Positions 53,831-64,000 of a DNA stretch of 64,000 bases are shown piece by piece (the stretch's first letter is position 1; each line of letters opens with the position of its first letter). The stretch spans positions 1,054,001-1,118,000 of the forward strand of contig NZ_CP006681.1 of assembly GCF_000565175.1 (NCBI RefSeq), read 5' to 3'. The notes under the pieces are model-generated. The model did no database searches. It was not told where the DNA came from and was given only the letters and a program-made list of their open reading frames with translations. This DNA comes from Spiroplasma culicicola AES-1 (GTDB lineage: Bacteria; Bacillota_I; Bacilli_A; Mycoplasmatales; Mycoplasmataceae). The position numbers and the translations under genes are program-made.

Positions 53831-55900
53831 TTATTTACCTGCTTTTTTAATAATTTCTTCAGCAATGTTTTTTGGTGCTTCATTGTAGTGACTGAAAATC
53901 ATAGTGTAATTTCCACGTCCTTGAGTAAATGATCTTAACTCTGTTGCATATCCAAACATTTCTGATAGAGGAACTTTTGCTTTAACTGTTTGTGCATTTC
54001 CTCTTTGTTCTGATCCTTCGATTAGACCACGTTTTGATGAAATGTTACCCATTACATCTCCGTAGTATTCATCTGGAACTGTTACTTCAACTGACATGAT
54101 TGGTTCTAATAGAACTGGATTAGTTCTTTTAGCAGCTTCTTTCAATGCCATTGATGCAGCAATTTTATATGCCATCTCGTTTGAGTCGACATCATGGTAT
54201 GATCCATCAACGATTGTTGCTTTAACATCGATCATTGGATATCCTGCAACAACCCCGTTTTGTAGAGCGTTTTCTAAACCAACTCTTGCAGCATTGATGT
54301 ATTCTTTTGAAATTTTTCCCCCAACAATTTTGTCAACTCATTCAAACCCTTTATCATGATTTGGTTCGAATTCAATCACAACGTGTCCATATTGTCCACG
54401 TCCTCCTGATTGTTTAACATATTTTCCTTCAGCTTTTGTAGCTTGGCGAATTGTTTCTCTATATGAAACTTGAGGTGCTCCAACATTAGTTTCAACTTTG
54501 AATTCACGTTTCAAACGATCAACTAAAATATCTAAGTGTAATTCACCCATTCCAGCAATAATTGTTTGTCCTGTTTCTTCATCAGTATAAGTTCTAAATG
54601 TTGGATCTTCTTCTGATAATTTGTTTAATGAAATCCCCATTTTTTCTTGATCCGCTTTTGTTTTTGGTTCAAGAGCTAAGTGGATAACTGGTTCAGGGAA
54701 CACCATTGATTCTAAAATAATTGAATTTTTTTCATCAGTTAGTGTATCTCCAGTTGTTGTGTCTTTCAATCCAACAGCTGCTGCAATATCTCCAGCATAT
54801 ACTTGTTCGATTTCTTCACGGTTGTTGGCATGCATTTTTAATAAACGTCCAACTCTTTCTTTTTTATCTTTTGTTGCATTTAATACATAACTTCCTTTGT
54901 TTAATACTCCAGAATAAACTCTAAAGAATGTCAATTTCCCAACAAATGGGTCAGTCATAATTTTAAATGCTAAAGCTGAAAACGGTTCATCATCTGAAGA
55001 ATGTCTAACAGCTTCTGTTCCATCAGGTAAAATTCCTTTAATAGCAGGAACGTCTAATGGAGTTGGTAAGTAATCAACAACAGCATCAAGTAATAATTTA
55101 ACACCTTTGTTTTTAAATGCAGATCCAGCTAATACTGGGAAAAATTCTGCAGAGATTACTCCCTTACGAATTGCAGATTTTAATTCAGGAATAGTGATTT
55201 CTCCCCCATCCAAGAATTTCATCATTAATTCTTCATCATATTCAACAGCAGATTCAATTAATTGTCCTCTTAATTCTTCTGCAGTAGCTTTTAAGTCTGC
55301 TGGAATTTCGATTTCTTTTGCAATTTCTTCTGCTGCACCGTCAAATCCTCAAGCTTTCATTTCTACTAAGTCAATGATTCCTGAAAATTGATCTTCAGCA
55401 CCAATTGGTAATTGAATTGGTGATGCTTTTGCACCCAATCTATCTCCAATTGTTTTTACTGAGTATAAAAAGTCAGCTCCAGTTTTGTCCATTTTGTTAA
55501 CAAAAACAATTCTTGGAACTCTATAAGTTGTTGCTTGTCTTCAAACAGTTTCAGTTTGAGGTTCAACCCCACTTTGTCCATCTAATACCGCAACTGCTCC
55601 ATCTAATACTCTTAATGATCTTTCAACTTCAACTGTGAAGTCAACGTGACCAGGAGTATCAATGATGTTAAAACGGTGGTCTTTTCAGAATGCAGTTGTT
55701 GCAGCTGAAGTAATTGTAATACCACGTTCTTGTTCTTGAGCCATTCAGTCCATTTGTGACTCACCTTCGTGAGTTTCACCAATTTTGTGAATTTTACCTG
55801 TGTGGAATAAAATACGTTCTGTTGTTGTAGTTTTTCCCGCATCAATATGAGCCATAATACCAAAGTTACGAGTCATATCTAAACTAAATTCTCTTGGCAT
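53831..55900 (-). CDS. fusA: Elongation factor G
   Basis: EF-G, 689 aa, drives translocation. It starts [20 protein letters not shown]. GTPase motifs [17 protein letters not shown] and NKMDKTG are present, and domains II-V run to KIIKKAGK. Several UGA Trp codons. It follows rpsG by 24 bp, the classical str order rpsL-rpsG-fusA with tuf next. Confidence 0.98.
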
Positions 55901-55924
55901 AGTTTTTTTCTCCTATATCATCTA

Positions 55925-56392
<468 letters not shown>

Positions 56393-56453
56393 GCTATTTC
56401 ACTCCTTTCGTTTTCATTTATTTTGAATTGTTATTTAATGTGTTCTTACACTC

Positions 56454-56873
56454 TTATTTTTTTTCTTTAGGTCTTTTTGTTCCGTATAATGAACGAGATT
56501 GCATTCTACCGTTAACTCCAGTAGTATCAAGTGTTCCACGGATAATGTGGTAACGTACCCCAGGTAAGTCTTTTACCCTTCCCCCACGAATTAAAACAAC
56601 ACTATGTTCTTGTAGGTTGTGTCCTTCACCAGGAATATATGCAGTTACTTCCATACCATTTGTTAATCTTACCCTTGCATACTTACGTAAAGCAGAGTTA
56701 GGTTTTTTAGGTGTCATTGTTGCAACCCTTGTACAAACACCTCTTTTTTGAGGAGAAGAAATTCTTGTTACTTTTTTAAGCAAAGTATTTACCCCTCTGT
56801 TTAAAGCAGGCGCTTTAGTTTTTCAAGTTTTTGCTTTTCTTGGTTTTCTAACTAATTGGTTAATTGTTGCCAT
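56454..56873 (-). CDS. rpsL: 30S ribosomal protein S12
   Basis: S12, 139 aa, in the decoding centre. It starts [20 protein letters not shown] and has the [16 protein letters not shown] and [10 protein letters not shown] motifs around the lysines linked to streptomycin resistance in other bacteria. Strong RBS AAAGGAGG. First gene of the str operon. Confidence 0.97.
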
Positions 56874-56893
56874 TTTGAGTTTCCTCCTTTCCA

Positions 56894-56917
56894 CAATACC
56901 GAGTGTATTGTATACAC
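56894..56917 (-). promoter_or_regulatory. Overlapping alternative hairpins in the rpsL leader
   Basis: Two inverted repeats share bases: CAATAC/GTATTG (56894-56899, 56905-56910) and GTGTAT/ATACAC (56903-56908, 56912-56917). Only one can form at a time. They lie just upstream of the AAAGGAGG of rpsL. A TATAAT/TATATT-rich promoter stretch is at 56921-56935. Confidence 0.5.
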
Positions 56918-56936
56918 ACAAAATATATTATATATT

Positions 56937-56972
56937 AAAAAACACAAATTCCTTAGATAATTTGTGTTTTTT
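56937..56972 (-). terminator. Terminator of the hypothetical gene 57000-57755
   Basis: Arms AAAAAACACAAATT/AATTTGTGTTTTTT with an 8-nt loop, between that gene and the rpsL promoter. Confidence 0.85.
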
Positions 56973-56999
56973 AAATATGTTTATTGCTAAAAATCTTGA

Positions 57000-57755
57000 T
57001 TAATACAAGTTAATATTTGGAATTATATTATTAAATGCTTCTTGGGGCATCATATTTTCTTGCAATGGATAAATTAAAGTTAATCTTAATAAGAAAACAA
57101 ATAAATATTGAGCATTCATGTATTCCATAAACATTTGCACACGTTTGTCACTCATTTCATCAACATTTAATTGTGATAATTTTTCATAACAGTTTTTGTA
57201 TGATAGATTAAATTCTAAGATATTTTCCATAAATAAACTAAATGCCTGTTGAGCTTCTAAATTTTTAACTTTTGTTAATAATTTATTTAAGTTATCAAAG
57301 ATAATTAAAGGATCTTTGCTTAATTCTAATTCATCAAACATTTCTGTTAACTCATTTGCTTTTACTCCTAAAGCTTGAACTCCAGTTGCAACAATTAAGT
57401 CAACTCCTCCCATTTGTTCAATTACTTTAGTTGGTAGTTTTTCATTTTCTAAGTTCTTGTCAATTGACATTAAAACAATAACTGAGTTTTGCAAAATAGC
57501 TAATAAATGGTTGATAATAATTAGCTTATCTAGATTTTCATCAATTACTTTTCAATCTCCAAATGTTTTGTCTAACTCTACTCCAAATGTTTCAATATCT
57601 TTTCTTTTTGTTAAATGATCATTTTTTTCAAAAAACTCACTAATATTTTTAGGAAATTCAAAATCCTTTTGAGAATTTTGTTTGAAATTAACATATACTT
57701 CATCAACAACATTTACAATTATATTTTCATATTCAATTGGTTTAATTTGTTTCAT
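57000..57755 (-). CDS. Hypothetical helical cytoplasmic protein
   Basis: 251 aa, no signal peptide; strongly helical by composition (runs such as NLEAQQAFSLFMENILEFNL, KVQMFMEYMNAQ-like). A single hydrophobic stretch (YLFVFLLRLTLIY, near 220) is probably a buried helix. Starts MKQIKPIEYENIIVNVV. I do not recognise a family. Divergent from the next gene, single-gene unit with its own terminator. Confidence 0.75.
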
Positions 57756-57804
57756 TTTTTTGACTCACTTTTCTATACTTATTAATAATACCTTATTTTT
57801 TTAT

Positions 57805-57810
57805 TATAAT
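57805..57810 (+). promoter_or_regulatory. -10 box of gene 57836-58975
   Basis: TATAAT about 25 bp before the start, followed by AGAGGAG as the ribosome-binding site. Confidence 0.5.
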
Positions 57811-57835
57811 AATAGATATATGAGTAGAGGAGAAA

Positions 57836-58975
57836 ATGAATATGGTTTGAGGAGAATCCAATTCACGTGAGTTTTTAGATTGAGCAGATTTTTGTCGCAA
57901 TAATGCTTTAAAACAACGTGGTGTCAATAATAGTGGTGGTCCAAATTTTCAAAGTGATCACTCATCAGGTGCTTATCAAAGTGCAAAAGAAACTATTTTA
58001 AATTTAATTCAAAAAAATCGCACAATTAGTGTGCAACAATTATATAACACTATGCCTCTGGATTTATTAACAAATCCCACAACAAAACATGTGATGTTAC
58101 AGTTGTATTATGAGGACAATTTACAAATTCAAAGTCAACAAACAAATAATAGTGATCGTGAAACTAACTTTGTTTTGGTCTTTGTTAAACGTGCACCAAA
58201 ACCACAAAGTGCACCAAAAATGCCAAATGCGCCTCAAAAGAAACAATCAAATATTGAAGATTTAATTGATAATGATTGACGTGCTTCAGGAAGAAAATTG
58301 GATTTTGATAAAAAAGAACTTCCAAAGAGAGAAGAATTAAATATTAATTTAAAAAGAAATCCTCAACCAACTTTAAATGTTCAAGGTGTTAAACCTGTAG
58401 TTGATGTTAGAGATAAAGTTAAACCTCCAAAAATTGATCAAATTCAACCAAAAGTGATTACACCAAAACCAATTGAAATTCCAGAAATTAAAAATGAAAG
58501 TATAACCTACATTGAAATTCCAAAACCAAAACCAGAAATCAAAGAAGAAATTATTCAGCCAACTGTATCACTTAACTTACAATTTAGACCTGAACCAAAT
58601 AAAGTTGAAGTGGCAATTGAAGATAAAGTTTTCTATGGTTTAAGTGCTTATGAACTTTACTTTATTGAAGCATTTTTAGCAGATGCTCTTCATAAAGAAG
58701 AAAATAAAGAATACGTTAAAATCACAAAAGAAATTGTTAAAGCAAGAGCTGATGTAATTTACTTACAAAATAAGGATTCAATTAATTTCTTTTTAAAAAT
58801 TTTAATTGCCCTATTATGTCTTGTAATTATAGGAATCTTTATTGCTATGGCTGTTTCAAAAAATAAAGTTAGAGCAAAAGCATTTAAAGATTATAATAAA
58901 CAGTTAAAAATTGCAGGATATGTCAATATGAAATCACAATTAAAAGAAAAACACCCAAAAATTATAGAATTTTAA
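57836..58975 (+). CDS. Hypothetical protein with Pro/Lys linker and C-terminal membrane span
   Basis: 379 aa. An N-terminal part with a short helical segment (ETILNLIQKNRTISVQQLYN, reminiscent of a winged-helix or restriction-type HTH), then a long Pro/Lys/Glu/Ile linker (about 155-245, with PKPIEIPEIKNES and IPKPKPEIKEE), and near 320-345 one membrane span (ILIALLCLVIIGIFIAMAV) followed by a basic tail. Topology suggests a cytoplasmic protein tethered to the membrane. No family recognised. Three UGA Trp codons. Confidence 0.75.
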
Positions 58976-58982
58976 AAATTTC

Positions 58983-59010
58983 TTGTTTTTTAAATAATTA
59001 GTGTTATTAT
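58983..59010 (+). promoter_or_regulatory. Promoter of the metallothionein-like gene
   Basis: TTGTTT (58983-58988), 16-bp spacer, TATTAT (59005-59010), whose -10 overlaps the first operator palindrome. Confidence 0.5.
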
Positions 59011-59037
59011 CTATATAGATAGTTATCTATATAGATA
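59008..59037 (+). promoter_or_regulatory. Duplicated palindromic operator (probable ArsR/SmtB site)
   Basis: TATCTATATAGATA, a perfect 14-bp palindrome, occurs twice (59008-59021 and 59024-59037), 16 bp centre to centre, between the -10 box and the RBS of the Cys-rich peptide gene. Length and AT-rich dyad fit ArsR/SmtB-family operators. Confidence 0.75.
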
Positions 59038-59061
59038 AAGATCTAAAAGGAGGAAATCAAT

Positions 59062-59127
59062 ATGATTTATATTACAGATGGATGTACATGCCAAAATTGC
59101 ACATGTGAAAATTGCGATTGTAAATAA
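59062..59127 (+). CDS. 21-aa cysteine-rich metallothionein-like peptide
   Basis: Reads MIYITDGCTCQNCTCENCDC plus a final Lys. Six of the last 14 residues are Cys, in CxC-x2-CxC-x2-CxC form, a typical soft-metal thiolate arrangement. Strong RBS AAGGAGG 9 nt before the ATG, its own promoter with two palindromic operators, and a terminator shared with the convergent ArsR-type gene. Far shorter than cyanobacterial SmtA (about 56 aa). Function as a metal chelator or metal-delivery peptide is inferred. Confidence 0.78.
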   Translation: MIYITDGCTCQNCTCENCDCK

Positions 59128-59128
59128 T

Positions 59129-59163
59129 AAAAAGAGTTAGATATTTTTAATCTAACTCTTTTT
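59129..59163. terminator. Bidirectional terminator between Cys-rich peptide gene and arsR-type gene
   Basis: Arms AAAAAGAGTTAGAT/ATCTAACTCTTTTT (14 bp, perfect) with a 7-nt loop. The stop codon of the ArsR-type gene is inside the second arm. Confidence 0.92.
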
Positions 59164-59469
59164 ATTACAATTGTCACAATTATATGGTTTTGAACGAACT
59201 ACTTTAAAGAACTCTTCTAATTCTTTAAAACCCTTTTCATTTATTGAATAGAATTTTGAATTTTTATTCTTTGTTGATGTAATTAATCCTACTTCTTCAA
59301 GTAATTTTAAATGATAGCTTAAGGTTGGTTGAGTAATATTTAATTCAACCAGTATATTTTGGGCACATTTATCACATTCACAACCACAAATTCTATTTAG
59401 AATTTTTAATCTTGTTGGATCACTAAGAACTTTAAATATTTGTGCATATTCTTTAAAATTTGTTTCCAT
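59152..59469 (-). CDS. ArsR/SmtB-family metal-responsive repressor
   Basis: 105 aa winged helix. The recognition helix region (LNITQPTLSYHLKLLEEVGL, 42-61) matches ArsR family. The Cys-rich stretch ICGCECDKC (C28, C30, C32, C35) occupies the alpha-3N metal-sensing position (compare ELCVCDL), and a second pair is at the C-terminus (NCDNC, C98 and C101). This points to a soft metal such as Cd, Pb, Zn, Cu or As(III). Likely regulates the convergent Cys-rich peptide gene through the palindromes at 59008-59037. Promoter with TATAAT and RBS GGGAG. Confidence 0.9.
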   Translation of the reverse strand: METNFKEYAQIFKVLSDPTRLKILNRICGCECDKCAQNILVELNITQPTLSYHLKLLEEVGLITSTKNKNSKFYSINEKGFKELEEFFKVVRSKPYNCDNCNKKS

Positions 59470-59511
59470 AAATATCTCCCTTTTTGATTATACTTGAATG
59501 GTGTAAATAAA

Positions 59512-59535
59512 AAGAAATGTATTTCTACATTTCTT
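59512..59535 (-). terminator. Terminator of the gene cluster 59525-60750
   Basis: Arms AAGAAATG/CATTTCTT followed by T-rich sequence on the minus strand; contains the stop of the small Lys-rich gene. Confidence 0.75.
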
Positions 59536-59719
59536 GTTTTTTTCATTTACTTTTTAAGATTTTAAATTCCCCAACTAAAATTTTAATTTCATTTTTTTGA
59601 TTTTTTACATCAATTTTTGCAGCTTTAATTGATTCTTTTGATTTTCCTAAAGCAACTTCTTTTTCAACTTTTTTAGCTTTTAATTCAGCAACTTTTGCTT
59701 TGTATTCTTCTTTTGTCAT
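59525..59719 (-). CDS. Small Lys-rich helical protein
   Basis: 64 aa when UGA is read as Trp near the end (KSKWKKQEM). About 30% Lys, heptad-like pattern (MTKEEYKAKVAELKAKKVEK), so probably a helix or coiled coil. Strong RBS AAGGAG. Last gene of a four-gene minus-strand cluster. Function unknown. Confidence 0.65.
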
Positions 59720-59733
59720 GTTGTTATTTCTCC

Positions 59734-59808
59734 TTAAATAGATTTTTCAAATACATTATTAAGTTTATACTTTTTTAAAATATAGTCAAACTCTTCAAAA
59801 TTAAACAT
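59734..59808 (-). CDS. Possible small ORF (24 aa)
   Basis: MFNFEEFDYILKKYKLNNVF plus four residues. The frame stays open further upstream past the MepB stop, so a longer form from a TTG start is possible. No good ribosome-binding site, hence low confidence. Confidence 0.22.
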   Translation of the reverse strand: MFNFEEFDYILKKYKLNNVFEKSI

Positions 59809-59839
59809 TTTAAGTCTAAAAATAAAATCCTCTTTAAAT

Positions 59840-60271
59840 CTATTCAAAATTAACAAAATATTTTGTTTGTCATAACTTATTCTTTTTTGCTGTTTTATTT
59901 AAATTATTATTTCATGGTGCATAGACTCTAAAACCCATTTTGCCACAATTTTCTTTATTTTTTAATATTCCTTGTTTTAATAAAATTTCTTTATTAAATT
60001 TAAAATATCCCCCTATTTTGTCATCTAAAACAAAAATAATTAATTCATCAATGTTTTCATCAGATGAAAAAGGTTCATTTATACCTTCATTATTTTTTTT
60101 ATAAAAAACAACAAAATAGCCATTCTTAGTTGGTGTTTTTTTAGCTAATCTACTTTTGTAAGTTTTGTTTTCATAAATAAATTCTGTGCCTTCATAATGT
60201 TCATTGTCTTTTTCTATATTTATTTCAACTTTAGAAGAAAATATAGAATTTAATCTATCAATTGTTTTCAT
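59840..60271 (-). CDS. MepB-family protein
   Basis: 143 aa. The family signature is at the end: GFRVYAPWNNNLNKTAKKNK, then LWQTKYF, with both Trp coded by UGA; earlier SRLAKKTPTKNGYFVVFYKK also fits. MepB lies beside multidrug-efflux genes in Staphylococcus but its activity is unknown. Start overlaps the stop of the upstream gene (TAATG). Confidence 0.78.
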
Positions 60272-60750
60272 TACAAGTCCTTAAAATTAAACTTAAATTC
60301 ATCTGATATTTTTTTATAAGCAATTGTTTGTCCGTCATCTAAAGTTTTATCATACATAAAAACTCCATAAAATTGATATTGTGATTTTTTAGTACCTTTA
60401 AAAGTTTGTTTAAAAACAATAAACTGGGTTTTTGTAGCTATAAGTTTATCAATATCTTTTAACCTCTTTTGAAGATCTTTTTGAGCATTAAAATTATAAA
60501 TATATAAACCATCATTTGATACTCAGTTGTAGTATCCCTCACTTAATTTTTGGTCTAAATCATATTCTTCATCCACATTTAAACATCAAATTTGTTCCAC
60601 TTCATTTAGGTTATAACCTTTTTGTAATTGACTTATTCCATTGTAATCTGTAAATAAGCGTGCAATTACATCAGCTATTTTTTCAAAATAAATTTCATCA
60701 CTTGTAGTTATTTTCTTTTCATTTAATATTTTTGAAAAAACTTGTTCCAT
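60271..60750 (-). CDS. Hypothetical protein upstream of mepB-like gene
   Basis: 159 aa, cytoplasmic, start MEQVFSKILNEKKITTSDEI behind AAGGAG. Contains LSEGYYNWVSNDGLYIYNF and QYQFYGVFMYDKTLDDGQTI, alternating strands and helices; no family recognised. One-base overlap with the MepB gene suggests a shared role. Confidence 0.7.
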
Positions 60751-60845
60751 TGTTTATCGTCTCCTTATTTTTATATTATATTAATTAATCTTCTTTTTTT
60801 ATAAGAATAAATTAATATAATAAAACAATTTGAATATTGACAAAC

Positions 60846-60875
60846 TTGTTTTTTATTTTAAATGTTTGATAAAAT
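60846..60875 (+). promoter_or_regulatory. Promoter of the alpha/beta hydrolase gene
   Basis: TTGTTT (60846-60851), 18-bp spacer, TAAAAT (60870-60875), then AAGGTGA and the ATG. Confidence 0.5.
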
Positions 60876-60893
60876 AATACCAAGGTGATTAAA

Positions 60894-61904
60894 ATGAATT
60901 ACAAAAAAAGTTTAAAGAAATTAAGACAATATCATTATAAGTGATGAAACGTAACGATCATTGTAATTTTCTTTCCACTAGTTTGACTAATGAGTTGGCT
61001 TTGTTCAAAAATATTCCTTGGATATTTATTTAATTACAAACGTAGTGGAACTACAAAAAAAGGAATTGAATTAAATAGTTATGAACATTTATTAGATGAT
61101 CTTGCCAATAAAAAAGTTTCTGAATTTGATATTGAAAAAGATCAAATTCGTGAATTTAACATTGGAAAACTAAGTGAACAAATCAGTGCTCTGATTGTTA
61201 GAAATAAAAAATCAACTAAATGAGTAATTGGTTTGCATGGTTTTAAAAGAAATAAGTATATTGGTTTAAGAAATGTTTATCATTTTTATAAACAAGGATA
61301 TAACATTATAACTTTTGATGGTTATGCTCATGGAAAAAGTTATGGAGTTAAATCTGACTTTGGAGTAACTAATGCAAAACTTTTAAATGAAGTTATTTCT
61401 TGAGTTAAAAATAGTTTTGAAGTTAGTGAAATTGGAGTATTAGGTGTAAGTATGGGAGCTGCAAGTTCATTGCAATTTGTAAATACTTATTATAAAGATA
61501 ATAAAATTGATTGATTAATAGCAGATTGTGGTTTTTCAAATGCTGTTCATCAAATTAGATTTTTCTTACAAAAATATTTATTAATTCCTTGATGATTAAT
61601 GTCATTAGGTATAAACAAAAATATGAGAAAGAAAACAAAAACCAACATTAAAGAAGTTAACTTATTAAAATTGGATCAATCAATTTCCGATTTAAGAATT
61701 TTGTTTATTCATGGAAAACAAGATGACTTTATTATGTATCACAATTCTGTTGTGATGTATTACTTAAAAACAAATCAAGAACCTGAACATAAAAGTTATA
61801 TTAAAATTTATGATAATGCAAAACATTCAAGCTCAATGCATATGAACTTAAATGATTACCATAAACTAACACTAAACTTTATAAATAAAAAAATGGTTAG
61901 CTAA
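60894..61904 (+). CDS. Alpha/beta hydrolase, membrane-anchored
   Basis: 336 aa. One N-terminal membrane span (VTIIVIFFPLVWLMSWLC, about 20-38). The hydrolase core has WVIGLHGF (oxyanion strand), the nucleophile elbow GVSMGA, the acid region HGKQDDF and the final His in DNAKHSS. Substrate unknown; possibly an esterase or acylglycerol lipase. UGA Trp codons throughout. Monocistronic. Confidence 0.88.
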
Positions 61905-61913
61905 CCATTTTTT
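61888..61913. terminator. Bidirectional terminator, hydrolase/nrdE
   Basis: Perfect 26-bp palindrome with 13-bp arms AAAAAATGGTTAG/CTAACCATTTTTT. The last codons and stop of the hydrolase gene are part of it; nrdE ends 7 bp away. Confidence 0.9.
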
Positions 61914-61919
61914 TATTTA

Positions 61920-64000
61920 TTAAATTACACATGCATCACATTCATAATTTTCACTATCTTCTAAAACTTCTTGTCTTACTCTAACATAATAAATTGAGGC
62001 ACATCCTTTTTTGAATGCACGAATGTATGCTTTGTTTAAATCTCTTGTTGTTACTTTATCTGTCATAAATAAAGTTAATGAGATTGCTTGATCAACGTGT
62101 TGCTGAGCTGCAGCTGCAATATCTATAATTGGATCTGGTCCAACTTCATAAGCGCCAAGAGAATAATAACCAATATTGTCAAAATTCATTTTATATGCAG
62201 GCACATATACTCTTCCAAGTTTTCCTTCTTTTCTAACTTCAACTGGTGCAACCACTGGTTGAAGACTTGGTGTACAAGATGATAAATAACTAATTGAACC
62301 AGTTGGTGCAACAGCAAGTAAGTGAGAGTTCGCTAGTCCTGTTTTTTTAATTTCACTTACTAAATTAATTCAATCTTGTTTTGAAGGAATTGAAATATTA
62401 TATTTAGTGAATATATTCTTAACTTTTTCAAATTCAGGTGTCCATTTATTTTCATCACAAGTTGTATATTTGTCAAAATAAGTTCCATCAGCAAATTTTG
62501 TTTTTTCAAAATTTTTGAATTTACCAAATTTAATTGCTAATTTATTTGAAGCTTTAAATGAATTGTAAGCCATTGCATAGAAAAACATATTTGTAAAATC
62601 AACTGCTTCAGGGGCATTATAATATATTTCATTAGTTGCAAGAAAACCATGTAGGTTCATTGCACCAAGTCCAACAGCATGATTATTTTTATTTCCATTT
62701 TCAATTGAAGGTGCACTTGATAAACTTGAAGTTCTTGAAACATGATCAAGTGCTTTAATTGATTCAAAAATCATATTTTCAAATTCACTTCCTGCTTCCA
62801 TTGCTTTTGCAATGTTGATACTTCCTAAGTTACAACAAATATCTTCTCCAACTTTTTTAAAACTTAAATCTTCATTAAATTCACTTGGAGTTGAAACTTG
62901 AACAATCTCACTACACAAGTTACTCATAACAATTCTTCCTGGATGTGCATTTCTATTATTAACAGTGTCATCAAATAAAATATAAGGATATCCACTTTCA
63001 AAATGTAATTCTGCAATTACTTGAAATAATTTTCTTGCATTGATAAAAGTTTTTTTAATTTCTTTATTGTTAATCATGTTGTCATATTCTTCTGTAATTG
63101 AAATATCTGACATTGGTTTTTTATAAACTCTTTCAACATCATAAGGACTGAATAAAGCCATCTCTTTATTTTCTTTTGCAAGTTCAAAAGTAATATCTGG
63201 AATTACTAATCCAAGTGAAAGAGATTTGATTCGAATTTTTTCATCAGCATTTTCTCTTTTTGTATCTAAAAATTGTAAAACATCTGGGTGGTGAGCATTT
63301 AAATAAACTGCACCAGCTCCCTGACGTTGTCCAAGTTGATTTGCATATGAAAATGAATCTTCCAAAATTTTCATAACAGGAATTACACCTGTTGCTTGGT
63401 TTTCAATATTTTTAATTGGTGCGCCAAACTCTCTGATGTTTGTCAAACATAATGCAACTCCCCCACCTCTTTTTGAAAGTTGGAGTGAAGTTGTTACTGC
63501 TCTACCAATTGATTCCATATTATCTTCAACTCTTAATAAATAACAAGAAATATATTCTCCTCGTTGTTGTTTTCCTGCATTTAAAAATGTTGGCGTAGCT
63601 GGTTGAAATCTTCCAAGCATAATTTCTTTTGAAATATTTTTAGCTTCTTCAATATCTCCTCCACCAAAGAAAATCGAATTCATAAAAACTCTATCTTCAT
63701 AATTTTCTAAATAAAGTTTTTGATCAAAACTTTTTAATGCATATGCATTATAAAATTTTAATGCTCCCATGAAACTTGGAAACTCATGATTATATTCATT
63801 TAATTGTTCTCTTAATGAAATTAAATCTTGTAAATTATATTTTCCAATTAATTCTTTATCTCAATAATCATTTTGTGTTAAATAATTTATTTTTTCTTCA
63901 AAGTTTTTGAACTTCATTCTTTTAACTTCAATTTCATTATCAATATATTTTTTTGCAGCTTGACGATCAATTTCAAAATTTGATCCATTTTTTTCAAATA
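61920..64000 (-). CDS. nrdE: Ribonucleotide reductase class Ib, alpha subunit (5' end off window)
   Basis: Large subunit NrdE; reduces ribonucleotides to deoxyribonucleotides. The window holds the C-terminal part, about 690 codons, with no start. Family landmarks: [44 protein letters not shown] (catalytic Cys region) and the C-terminal redox pair ECDACVI. UGA Trp codons. nrdI/nrdF are presumably to the right but are not in the window. Confidence 0.95.

Overview
The window comes from a low-GC, wall-less bacterium of the Mollicutes. UGA is read as tryptophan almost everywhere (for example PdhA, EF-G, NrdE and S7 all need it), genes are closely packed, -10 boxes are AT-rich, and surface proteins carry Mollicute-type lipoprotein signals. 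Gene content (a complete pyruvate dehydrogenase operon with lipoate ligase, PepF, PepA, class Ib NrdE, many lipoproteins) fits the Entomoplasmatales (Mesoplasma/Entomoplasma/Spiroplasma clade, mostly insect or plant associated). This placement is inferred from gene content; no database search was possible.

Layout. 1-5600: S10-spc ribosomal protein operon on the minus strand (rpsJ-rplC-rplD-rplW-rplB-rpsS-rplV-rpsC-rplP-rpmC, running off the left edge), with unusually extended L29 and L3. 5600-32450: an accessory, mostly cell-surface region, all minus strand. It holds two PAP2 phosphatase/multi-span membrane protein pairs, an acyltransferase-3 membrane protein, an ABC-2 exporter operon ending in a GH85-type endo-beta-N-acetylglucosaminidase lipoprotein, a dual-specificity-type phosphatase, two paralogous GH123/DUF4091-like surface proteins, a GDPD-like lipoprotein, a fused ABC transporter, and alaS. 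Six genes or operons here have a 15-19 nt poly-T tract between a TTG-type -35 and an AT-rich -10 (one more poly-T tract serves as a terminator tail). This is the architecture of phase-variable spacer promoters. 32450-38820: lplA-pdhA-pdhB-pdhC-pdhD, in which pdhC and pdhD share an identical 262-bp lipoyl-domain segment.

38900-50050: HAD phosphatase, a YhgE/Pip-like membrane protein behind a terminator-like leader hairpin, an AhpD-like protein, an AAA-ATPase/subtilase pair resembling the IetAS defence or plasmid-stability module, peroxiredoxin, PepF (apparently leaderless), PepA and a GIY-YIG protein. 50090-52440: two lipoproteins that appear to be built from repeated modules. 52500-56900: tuf, and fusA-rpsG-rpsL in the str arrangement. 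57000-62000: small and hypothetical genes, including an unreported-looking 21-residue cysteine-rich metallothionein-like peptide behind a duplicated palindromic operator and next to an ArsR/SmtB-type repressor, a MepB-family protein and an alpha/beta hydrolase. 61920-64000: the C-terminal part of nrdE.

How it fits together. The most notable idea is a surface glycan-processing set (GH85 plus two GH123-like proteins, with exporters, GDPD and phosphatases) placed under length-variable poly-T promoters. The cell could switch host-glycan-cleaving enzymes on and off by replication slippage. Second are the tiny metallothionein/ArsR metal-response unit and the IetAS-like module. No tRNA, rRNA, CRISPR array, intact insertion sequence or replication origin was found.
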